Assembly (NCBI GenBank): GCA_964606415.1
Contig: CAZSGN010000157.1
Coordinates: forward strand, 1 to 6,676
Direction of reading: 5' to 3'
Length of the DNA stretch: 6,676 nucleotides
Source: CAZSGN01 sp964606415
Lineage (GTDB): Bacteria > Bacteroidota > Bacteroidia > Bacteroidales > JBBRXJ01
Positions 1 to 6,004 of the stretch are shown here, piece by piece (positions within the stretch are counted from its first letter, which is position 1; each line of letters opens with the position of its first letter). Under the pieces are notes generated by a model, which saw nothing but the letters and a program-made list of their open reading frames with translations, had not been told where the DNA came from and did not search any database. The position numbers were made by a program, and so were the translations under genes.

Positions 1-117
1 TCGTGTTTTATAAGTTATTGTGAGACTTTTGTAATTTAAAATCAGTAATTTATGTGCTTTGCCTTATAAGTTGACTGTATTCCCGACATAAAAATGCGAC
101 ATTATATTTTGATGCGG

Positions 118-152
118 ATCAGGAGTTTTGATATTATTAATTTCCCCCTGAT
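118..152 (-). terminator. Weak stem-loop downstream of the phosphatase gene
   Basis: In the minus-strand transcript ATCAGGGG can pair with CTCCTGAT (eight pairs including one G-U), enclosing a 19-base AT-rich loop, about 50 bases after the phosphatase stop. The G-U pair would be an A-C mismatch in a plus-strand transcript, so the fold favours the direction of the operon. There is no following run of T and the loop is large, so intrinsic termination here is only a possibility. Confidence 0.2.
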
Positions 153-201
153 AATCTATGGATAATGAGATCAACCTGTTGTTAACACAAATAGTAATAC
201 A

Positions 202-1353
202 TTAAAGATTGCTAATGTTAACTTGCTTGCCAGCTTCTTTTAGTTTTTCTGCTAATTGTTGAATAATACGTTCTCTGGGAAGGATTCGTTGTTGCTTGAA
301 ATCCAGGCTTGATTTGGCATCATTCGAGGAGGTTCCGGTGAATATATTGATTTGGTCTGCTGTCTGGAGAAAATACAGGAGTTCAGTGGCCGGATTTTCA
401 TCGTCAACTTCAGCAGCATTAACACCCTGGTCTAAAAGATTAAGTGTATGATTTAGGGTAATGATTCCCTCTGTAACAAGGTTAAAGGATTTCATTTTAA
501 ATTTGGGAGGAACAAATGTTGACTGGGCTTCTTCAACCTGCAAGGGCTCTTTTGTGATTCGTGAAGCAATATTTGCGGTTGTTCCTCCGCAGATTATTTT
601 AATACCTGCTTGCTGAAGAAATTCTTTGATATATCGTTGGTCATCCGATTCGTTAGCTGGTGGTCCACTAAGTATGTTGATAATGATACCTTTTCTTAAT
701 TTCACATAAACCGATGTGCAGTCATCTCCATGAGCCTGTTCCCAGAGAATCCTCGCACGATTATTGATCAAATAAGGGATATCAGCAACATTTTCTTCTT
801 TCCTGAGTAAGGTATTTAATTGGTTTCTAACACCTTCTATGCCCCATCCGAAGCGGGTAGAAGTTCCCATGCCAGCCTGAGTGATGCCGTCACTGACCAG
901 GAGCAGGCCTTCCTTTTCTTCCATGTTGTAATGTATTTCATACACAACTCCTTTTCCTTTTTTAATATTGACTGTCTGTAGCAGCGATGCGTGTTGTCCG
1001 CTTGTTAATATAGGAGGGGGCATTTCGTAGGCAAGGATGGTTGTTTTGCCATTTGTTTGTATAGAAGCAATGGTGAATGCTGCAAAAATAGCATCTCCGC
1101 CCCAGGCCCGGTCCATTTCGTTGGCCAGAATATGAAAGGTTTGATGGATACTGGATCCGGCATCAACCATGGTTTTAATGCGGCTTGCAAAGAGGTTGGC
1201 GTAGGTGTTTGCTTTAATTCCTGATCCTAATCCATCACAAAAAATAATGATTGTCTCTTTAGGTTTACGTATCACTTTAACGACATCACCACAGGGATCA
1301 CCATTTTTTTTGGAAAATTGAGCAATGTGAATATCTGAATACAGGTATAACAT
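202..1353 (-). CDS. SpoIIE/PP2C-type serine phosphatase, partner of HydS
   Basis: This 383-residue protein has an N-terminal PP2C-like (SpoIIE family) Mn/Mg-dependent phosphatase domain, about residues 1-220. Metal-binding motifs are visible: NGDPCGD (D19), FCDGLGSG (D40), LLVSDGITQAG (D155) and HGDDCTSVYV (D210, D211). All core aspartates are present, so activity is expected. Residues about 222-383 form a second domain I cannot name, with GPPANESDD, an ICGGTTANIASR segment (254-265) and a hydrophobic helix VTEGIITLNHTL; I believe similar tails occur in other hydrogenase-linked phosphatases. No signal peptide or membrane segment is seen, so it is cytosolic. The start ATG shares one base with the hydS stop, and no Shine-Dalgarno motif precedes it, which points to translational coupling and a fixed ratio with HydS. 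Known SpoIIE-family enzymes dephosphorylate serine on anti-anti-sigma (STAS) proteins in partner-switching. No such partner or kinase lies in this window, so the substrate is unknown. Confidence 0.9.
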   Translation of the reverse strand: MLYLYSDIHIAQFSKKNGDPCGDVVKVIRKPKETIIIFCDGLGSGIKANTYANLFASRIKTMVDAGSSIHQTFHILANEMDRAWGGDAIFAAFTIASIQTNGKTTILAYEMPPPILTSGQHASLLQTVNIKKGKGVVYEIHYNMEEKEGLLLVSDGITQAGMGTSTRFGWGIEGVRNQLNTLLRKEENVADIPYLINNRARILWEQAHGDDCTSVYVKLRKGIIINILSGPPANESDDQRYIKEFLQQAGIKIICGGTTANIASRITKEPLQVEEAQSTFVPPKFKMKSFNLVTEGIITLNHTLNLLDQGVNAAEVDDENPATELLYFLQTADQINIFTGTSSNDAKSSLDFKQQRILPRERIIQQLAEKLKEAGKQVNISNL

Positions 1354-3056
1354 TACTTTTTGATTTCTTTAAGCAGTTTCTGTAAGATAATTTCACCTTG
1401 CGCAGAATATTCGCCAAGGGATTGAGCCAGTTGCCTAGCCATTTCATTTTGATGCTTTACTAGTTCTTCGGCGCGACTGACTACGTCTGTTTTTAATGTT
1501 TTGATTTTCTCCGAATTGTTGATGTCTTTAGTTATATCTCCCCAAACACCAACAATCTGGTCTTCGTCAATGGCATATACGATCAGGTGACAGATCAGGT
1601 TGTAGCCATCAAGATGAATGATCTCACTATATACCTCTTCAGGATTTTGCTTCACCGTTTCGAAAGGAGAGGGGTCAAAAAGATAAGATATTTGTTTCCC
1701 GTAAAGCGTATCCGAAGTAGAAAATAATTTTTTGAAAGCAGGATTCATCCTGGTAATCTCTAATTTGTCATTCACGAAAAGGATGCCGTTAGGATCTCTT
1801 TCTATAAGGGTGTCGGCACGTTGCTCTGCCATTTGGCGCATGTATGGAATGCACATTTCTTCTTCTGCCATGCCATCAAGCACAGCAATGGCTTTTTCCC
1901 GGCATGTTATATAGCCACAAGCCCCACAATTTAATTCTTGTTCATTTTTGTATTTACCTGTTTTTTGAAGCACTTTTCTGATTTCTTCTTCTGAATATTG
2001 GTGTTGCTTGACAGGATTAGCCTTAAATTTAGCTTTGATGTCCCCGGGAGCCAGGTGTGTGTCGGGATTGTTGCTTTCTTTATCTTTTGTCTGGTCCATA
2101 TCTTCAACAGCCTGGGTCTTTTCAAGATTAGATTCGCCTTTTCGCATAACCGGCCCGTTGATGCAGCCATGGTCACAAAAAAGTGCTTCAACCAGGTAAT
2201 GCTTGTCGCTTTTTTCGATAAAGGCTAAGGCATCTTCCAGGTCTTCATAACCCGAAACAGTCAGTGTGTGTTGTTGGGGCTTTTGGTTTGTTTTATAAGC
2301 GGTTTTTAGTAAACCTCCGTCAATGGGGAATAGCCTGGCTTTTTCAGGGCAATCAATGTCGGGTTTGCTGTTTTCGCAACGGGATAAATCCAGATTGAGA
2401 CGTTCTAATAGTTCATCAAGTTCTGCAAAAGTTAATACAGCATCTACCAGTCCCTGGGCATAATCGCGTTCGGCTTCCATTTTTTTAGCTGTGCAAGGCC
2501 CGGCAAAAATAACTTTATCCGCTTTATATTTATTTTTTAATATTCGGGCATGGGCCACCATGGGAGATACGACAGGTGTGATCGCCTGGCTTTGCCCTGA
2601 TTTATATTTTTCAATAAAACTTACAACGGCCGGGCATGAAGAGGTGATCCATGTTTCTTTTTTTTCTTCTGCCAACCGGGCTGTTTCGACAGCTACTTCC
2701 CATGCGCCTACTGCTGTTTCTGATACCAGGGCAAATCCTCCCTGCCGCAGGGCAGAGGGCAATCTTTCCCATTGCCACTTTTCGTAAGCGGAAACATAAG
2801 AAGGTGCCAGACTAATCGCTAGTTTTTTATCTGTTTTTAGCAGATCTTCTACAATATCCACATCCCGCCGGTATTGTTTGGCATTCTGGGGGCAGTTATT
2901 TATACAGGTGCCGCATCCAATGCATCGTTCGGCTACTACCTGTGCCTGGCCGTTTTTTAGGCGAATGGCATTAACCGGGCAAACCCGCACGCAACGGTAA
3001 CAGTCGCGGCATTCACTTTTGTTAGTAAAGATGATATGGTTACTTTCACTGTTCAT
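1353..3056 (-). CDS. hydS: HydS-type putative sensory [FeFe]-hydrogenase with PAS domain (group C, phosphatase-linked)
   Basis: This 567-residue cytoplasmic protein is a proposed H2 or redox sensor. Domains in order: a 2[4Fe-4S] ferredoxin domain (C16/19/22/26, C45/48/51/55); an H-cluster domain with divergent signatures; an extra [4Fe-4S] domain, CGACGYITC (C377, C380, C385) plus C402; a PAS domain at about 412-510 (NGILFVND, ITRMNPAF, VWGDITKD); and a charged, probably coiled-coil tail at 511-567. The H-cluster ligands are kept (C141, C188, C294, C298), but L1 is TSSCP, with S140 replacing the proton-relay cysteine. L2 is GPCTAKKME, with Gly for Met. L3 is FCDHGCINGP, lacking the GGGQP end. 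These changes typify group C sensory hydrogenases, which have low or tuned turnover. It overlaps the following phosphatase gene by one base (TAATG), which defines the phosphatase-linked C3 type and argues for a signalling pair. H2 sensing is inferred from the family. The start at 3056 is chosen because the ferredoxin motif follows at once. Confidence 0.92.
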   Translation of the reverse strand: MNSESNHIIFTNKSECRDCYRCVRVCPVNAIRLKNGQAQVVAERCIGCGTCINNCPQNAKQYRRDVDIVEDLLKTDKKLAISLAPSYVSAYEKWQWERLPSALRQGGFALVSETAVGAWEVAVETARLAEEKKETWITSSCPAVVSFIEKYKSGQSQAITPVVSPMVAHARILKNKYKADKVIFAGPCTAKKMEAERDYAQGLVDAVLTFAELDELLERLNLDLSRCENSKPDIDCPEKARLFPIDGGLLKTAYKTNQKPQQHTLTVSGYEDLEDALAFIEKSDKHYLVEALFCDHGCINGPVMRKGESNLEKTQAVEDMDQTKDKESNNPDTHLAPGDIKAKFKANPVKQHQYSEEEIRKVLQKTGKYKNEQELNCGACGYITCREKAIAVLDGMAEEEMCIPYMRQMAEQRADTLIERDPNGILFVNDKLEITRMNPAFKKLFSTSDTLYGKQISYLFDPSPFETVKQNPEEVYSEIIHLDGYNLICHLIVYAIDEDQIVGVWGDITKDINNSEKIKTLKTDVVSRAEELVKHQNEMARQLAQSLGEYSAQGEIILQKLLKEIKK

Positions 3057-3097
3057 GCATTAAATGGTTTTGTTATTACATTTTGAAAGCTGTTCAT
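3053..3097 (-). other. Possible 14-codon leader ORF overlapping the hydS start
   Basis: On the minus strand GGAGG lies seven bases before an ATG at 3097, giving a 14-codon frame (MNSFQNVITKPFNA) that ends in TGA at 3053-3055. The hydS ATG occupies 3054-3056, so the two overlap as ATGA, the usual geometry of translational coupling. hydS itself has only AT-rich sequence directly upstream and no Shine-Dalgarno motif. The GGAGG and ATG belong to the repeat element (copy 1), and the equivalent frames in copies 2 and 3 stop after 12 and 3 codons, so chance is a serious alternative. Short length means there is no protein-level evidence. Confidence 0.2.
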
Positions 3098-3247
3098 TTG
3101 TTTTCCTCCCCCGCAGCCCTTTGCTTCCCTAAAGGGATCAGCCCACAGTTTTGTTTGGGCGGTTCCCCTTTAAGGGGATTAAGGGGCAGCGTTTCGGGTT
3201 TATTAATGCTTATCCTTAAAATAAGATGAAGAAATCAAAATTGTTAA
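3073..3247 (+). repeat. Structured spacer repeat, copy 1 (left extension, core and right extension)
   Basis: This is the only copy with all three parts: left extension (3073-3087), core (3088-3191) and right extension (about 3196-3247). The core contains imperfect terminal inverted repeats GCAGCCCTTT (3113-3122) and AAGGGGCAGC (3181-3190). It also holds inner inverted repeats GCCCA/TGGGC (3141-3145/3156-3160) and CCCC/GGGG (3165-3168/3174-3177), plus an alternative CCCTTT/AAAGGG pair (3117-3122/3131-3136), so it can fold into a branched structure. The right extension contains a small CTTAT/ATAAG inverted repeat. The core is clearly richer in G+C than its AT-rich surroundings. It fills most of the spacer upstream of hydS. 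No run of T follows the hairpins on either strand, so a classical terminator is not supported. Confidence 0.9.
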
Positions 3248-3267
3248 TTTAATCTATTTTTTACTTT

Positions 3268-3387
3268 TTATTACATTTTGAAAGCTGTTCATTTGTTTTC
3301 CTTTCCCGCAGCCCTTTGCTTCCCTAAAGGGATCAGCCCACAGTTTTGTTTGGGCGGTTCCCCTTTAGGGGATTAAGGGGCAGCGTT
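3268..3387 (+). repeat. Structured spacer repeat, copy 2 (left extension plus core)
   Basis: This copy starts with the left extension TTATTACATTTTGAA, shared with copy 1, and continues through the core to GGGGCAGCGTT. By hand alignment it differs from copy 1 by two substitutions (CCTTTCCC for CCTCCCCC) and one missing A in the CCCTTTAAGGG palindrome. The right extension seen in copies 1 and 3 is absent. Instead the sequence runs into GGGGGAATATATC and then the 3' end of the DUF559 gene. Together with copy 3 it brackets that gene. Confidence 0.9.
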
Positions 3388-3407
3388 GGGGGAATATATC
3401 ATTTTTG

Positions 3408-3776
3408 CTATAATTGATTTTTTATCTTTTTGATTACAGTTTCTATGTCTTCTAAAATCTCTTTATTATCAAATCTTATAATTTTTATGCCATATTTTTC
3501 AATTTCGGCTTCTCTGCTTTTGTCGTAATTTTTTTGAAATTTATGGGCTTCTCCATCAATTTCAATAGCTAAATTAGCTTTATGTGAGTAAAAATCAGTT
3601 ATAAAACAACCAATTGGATGCTGGGCTTTGAATCTTACTCCAAGTTGTTTGTTTTTTAATCTTGACCATAGATGTTTTTCGGGGTCAGTCATATTATTTC
3701 GAAGGGATTCAGCTAATCTGAAAACCTCTGGAGGCGCATTGCGGAACATGCTTCTTTCAAATGATCTTTTTTTCAT
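3408..3776 (-). CDS. DUF559 family protein, Vsr-like endonuclease fold
   Basis: This 122-residue protein belongs to the DUF559 family, related to very-short-patch-repair (Vsr) endonucleases of the PD-(D/E)xK superfamily. Supporting segments in order are DPEKHLWSRLKN (residues 31-42, family form T.aE..LW..L), the RFKAQHPIG strand (48-56), FITDFYS with D61, the putative catalytic strand IEIDGEAH (E72, D74, H78), the YDKSREAEI helix (84-92), and IKIIRFDNKEIL (97-108). Length is normal for a stand-alone family member, and the acidic and histidine residues suggest nuclease competence, though no substrate is known. The gene is very AT-rich compared with the hydrogenase genes. It sits exactly between two copies of a structured repeat, in the spacer separating hydA from hydS. 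It has no obvious functional link to hydrogen metabolism and looks like an inserted cassette. Homing-type or mobility roles are speculative. The start at 3776 is the only methionine giving the full domain. Confidence 0.85.
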   Translation of the reverse strand: MKKRSFERSMFRNAPPEVFRLAESLRNNMTDPEKHLWSRLKNKQLGVRFKAQHPIGCFITDFYSHKANLAIEIDGEAHKFQKNYDKSREAEIEKYGIKIIRFDNKEILEDIETVIKKIKNQL

Positions 3777-3781
3777 TGCTT

Positions 3782-3941
3782 AGCTGTTCATTTGTTTTCC
3801 TCCCCCGCAGCCCTTTGCTTCCCTAAAGGGATTATCCCACAGTTTTATTTGGGCGGTTTCCCTTTAAGGGGATTAAGCGGCAGATTGATGGGTTTATTAA
3901 TGCTTATCCTTAAAATAAGATCAAGAAATCAAAATTGTTAA
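3782..3941 (+). repeat. Structured spacer repeat, copy 3 (core plus right extension)
   Basis: This is the third same-orientation copy of a repeat whose core (AGCTGTTCATTTG to GGCAG, about 3782-3883) also occurs at 3088-3191 and 3282-3385. It additionally carries a right extension, from GGGTTTATTAATGC to AAAATTGTTAA at about 3889-3941, which is shared with copy 1 but absent from copy 2. By hand alignment it is the most diverged copy, with about 11 substitutions from copy 1. One is a G-to-C in the closing-stem segment (AAGCGG instead of AAGGGG). It directly abuts the start of the DUF559 gene (start codon ends at 3776) and lies a few bases after the hydA stop. The element has no coding potential of its own beyond trivial ORFs. 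Confidence 0.9.
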
Positions 3942-3946
3942 CCTAT

Positions 3947-5986
3947 TCATACCTTTTTTAAACTATCTAACTCTTTTTTTATTGCTTTTTTTATTTTTTC
4001 CATGGTTGCTCCTTCAAGTAGTTGGTTGTTTATTTTGACCATAGGCCCTTTCCCACAATTCTCAAAGCAAAAAGTGCCTTTCACATCAATATTTTCCGGT
4101 TCCCGGGCTATGGATATTTTTTTCTCAAGGCCCTTAAAGTTAACATAATTCATGATGTCTGTGAGTAATTCCTGGGACCCTTTTAAGAAACAATTAGTGC
4201 CAACGCAAACCTGGATGTCAACTATTTTTTTTGATCCATCATGAATAGTGAAACTTTCATCAGAAATTCTCTTTCTTGCTTGATAAGAGGTGTGTAATAA
4301 TGAATGAGCAATAGAAGAGCCCGGTTCTTTTAGGAAATCTTTATATAATTCCTGGATATAAGGATTTTCGTGTGATTTATGCAATTGCAGTTGTTTATCA
4401 CAGTTGTATATGCCTTCTGTGCGTTTTTGCAGTGAATTTTGTTGATGCTCAGTGGGTTGCCCGCCTCCGTTTACACAACCTCCCGGGCATGCCATTACTT
4501 CAATAATGTCATACTCAGTTGATCCATTAATAATTTCCTGACAAATAGTATGGGCATTCTTGAGGCTATGAATAACGGCCATTTTGATCTCCTGATCTCC
4601 TATCCGGATTGCCGCTTTTTTGAATCCATTGCTTTCACGCACCATTTTGAAGTCGTTTTCAGCCAGTTTTTCCTGGGTTACAATTTCATAAGCTGTTCTC
4701 AGAACAGCTTCGCTAACACCTCCGCTATTACCAAATAAAATACCAGCTCCGGTTTTAAAACCAAGTGGAAGGTCAAACGATGCTGGTTTTATTTTTTTAA
4801 AATTGATACCTGCTTCAGCAATCATTTTAGCTGTCTCGGAGGTTGTGATTACATGGTCAACTTCCGGATTATTTTTGTGTTTGAATTCAGGGCGTTTGGC
4901 CTCGAATTTTTTAGCTGTGCATGGCATGATGGAAACCACTGTAATGTTTTCTGGTGCTACACCTGTTTGGGCAGATAGTATTTTTTTAGCGATACTGCCA
5001 AACATTTGTTGTGGTGATTTGCAGCTTGAAAGATTGGGGAGCAATTGAGGGTAGTATTGCTCAATGAATTTCACCCACGAAGGGCAGCAGGATGTAAATT
5101 GGGGTAGCATTTCCTTTTTTTCCAGCCTTTTGATAAACTCATTCGTTTCTTCCATGATAGTCAGATCTGCGGTATAAGAGGTGTCGAATACCTTGTCAAA
5201 TCCGATTTGTTTAAGTGCGGCAACAATTTGTCCAGTGTTGACAGTTCCCGGTTCGTACCCAAATTCTTCTCCAATTGCGACTCTAACAGCCGGGGCAATT
5301 TGTGCCACGACTAGTTGATCCTCGTTGAAAACGTCATCCCAAACCTGGTCTTTCTCTTTTTTAGGAGTAAGTGCGCCAACAGGACATACTCTTACACATT
5401 GTCCGCAATTGACACATTCAACATCTGCCAGGCTTTTACCAAAAGCCGGGCCAACTTGTGTTTCGGCTCCCCGCTTGCAGAAATCAATAGCGCCCACTCC
5501 TTGTATTTCTTTGCACGCCCTCACACAATCTCCACAGAGAACGCATTTATTTGGATCATGCACCAAACTGTCAGAGTGTTGATCAATAGGGAGTTTCTCT
5601 TCACGCTTTTTGAATCTGGATGTTTCAACTCCCAATTTATTCGTTAATTCCTGGAGCCGGCAATTATTGCTCTTGTCACAGCTGGGGCAACTGATATCAT
5701 GATTGGCCAGCAAAAGTTCAAGGTTGATTTTTCTGATCCTTCTTAATTCTGCTGTATTTGTTTTTATCGTCATGCCTGGCATAGGCTTAAGAGAGCAACT
5801 TGTTTGTACGCCCATTTTATCTGTTTCCACGATACATAAGCGGCATGCACCATAAACACTTAATTCAGAATGGTAGCAAAATGTCGGAAGATCAATGTCA
5901 ATTTTCCTGATCATTTCCAACACATTCCGTTCTCCTTCAATAGGGACTTCTTGTCCATTTATGTTGATAAATTGCTTTTCTTCCAT
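3947..5986 (-). CDS. hydA: Catalytic subunit HydA of NAD(H)-linked, probably bifurcating [FeFe]-hydrogenase
   Basis: This 679-residue cytoplasmic enzyme catalyses reversible 2H+ + 2e- to H2. Domains in order: an N-terminal [2Fe-2S] plant-ferredoxin-type domain (C37, C48, C51, C64); a His-ligated [4Fe-4S] site (H96, C100, C103, C109); a 2[4Fe-4S] ferredoxin domain (C148/151/154/158 and C191/194/197/201); and the H-cluster domain. The three H-cluster signatures are intact: L1 FTSCCPSW (C300 the probable proton-relay cysteine, C301 a cluster ligand), L2 MPCTAKKFE (C356, E362) and L3 VMACPGGCVNGGGQP (C500, C504). Residues about 588-679 form a thioredoxin-like [2Fe-2S] domain (C594, C599, C640, C644), as in Thermotoga-type HydA. 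Length and architecture fit trimeric HydABC enzymes (group A3 in HydDB terms, A6 in another scheme). The start at 5986 places the ferredoxin fold at the very N terminus and has a purine-rich stretch upstream. The neighbouring hydB supports the complex. No active-site residue appears missing, so I expect a working enzyme. Confidence 0.97.
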   Translation of the reverse strand: MEEKQFININGQEVPIEGERNVLEMIRKIDIDLPTFCYHSELSVYGACRLCIVETDKMGVQTSCSLKPMPGMTIKTNTAELRRIRKINLELLLANHDISCPSCDKSNNCRLQELTNKLGVETSRFKKREEKLPIDQHSDSLVHDPNKCVLCGDCVRACKEIQGVGAIDFCKRGAETQVGPAFGKSLADVECVNCGQCVRVCPVGALTPKKEKDQVWDDVFNEDQLVVAQIAPAVRVAIGEEFGYEPGTVNTGQIVAALKQIGFDKVFDTSYTADLTIMEETNEFIKRLEKKEMLPQFTSCCPSWVKFIEQYYPQLLPNLSSCKSPQQMFGSIAKKILSAQTGVAPENITVVSIMPCTAKKFEAKRPEFKHKNNPEVDHVITTSETAKMIAEAGINFKKIKPASFDLPLGFKTGAGILFGNSGGVSEAVLRTAYEIVTQEKLAENDFKMVRESNGFKKAAIRIGDQEIKMAVIHSLKNAHTICQEIINGSTEYDIIEVMACPGGCVNGGGQPTEHQQNSLQKRTEGIYNCDKQLQLHKSHENPYIQELYKDFLKEPGSSIAHSLLHTSYQARKRISDESFTIHDGSKKIVDIQVCVGTNCFLKGSQELLTDIMNYVNFKGLEKKISIAREPENIDVKGTFCFENCGKGPMVKINNQLLEGATMEKIKKAIKKELDSLKKV

Positions 5987-5995
5987 AATTATATT

Positions 5996-6002
5996 CTCCC
6001 TT
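5996..6002 (-). promoter_or_regulatory. Possible ribosome binding site of hydA
   Basis: On the minus strand AAGGGAG lies nine bases before the hydA ATG, within the 18-base hydB-hydA spacer. It is the only purine-rich, Shine-Dalgarno-like stretch directly before a certain start in this window; hydS and the phosphatase gene lack one. It supports the ATG at 5986. In Bacteroidota such motifs contribute little to initiation, so its importance is uncertain. Confidence 0.35.
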
Positions 6003-6004
6003 TA

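Noticed and set aside
8..72. Direct repeat TTATAAGTT at 8-16 and 64-72, considered as a paired operator
   Set aside because: Nine AT-rich bases in an AT-rich spacer are easily due to chance, and no start codon with an open frame follows within the window.
1..201. Start of a further gene downstream of the phosphatase
   Set aside because: Translating the candidate minus-strand ATG starts gives stops within about 15 codons; no family-like sequence appears. The next gene, if any, lies beyond the edge.
1732..2787. Several plus- and minus-strand open frames of 60-98 codons inside hydS
   Set aside because: They overlap a gene with strong domain evidence throughout and have no recognisable motifs; they are shadow frames.
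3117..3190. Rho-independent terminator after hydA or before hydS
   Set aside because: The hairpins are present but no T-run follows on the minus strand; the repeated occurrence fits a dispersed element better.
3073..3941. CRISPR array
   Set aside because: There are only three copies, each over 100 bases, irregular in spacing and sharing extensions, with a gene between two of them and no cas genes.
4550..5647. Plus-strand open frames of 62-110 codons opposite hydA
   Set aside because: They are antisense to an intact, fully motif-bearing hydrogenase gene and show no protein family features.
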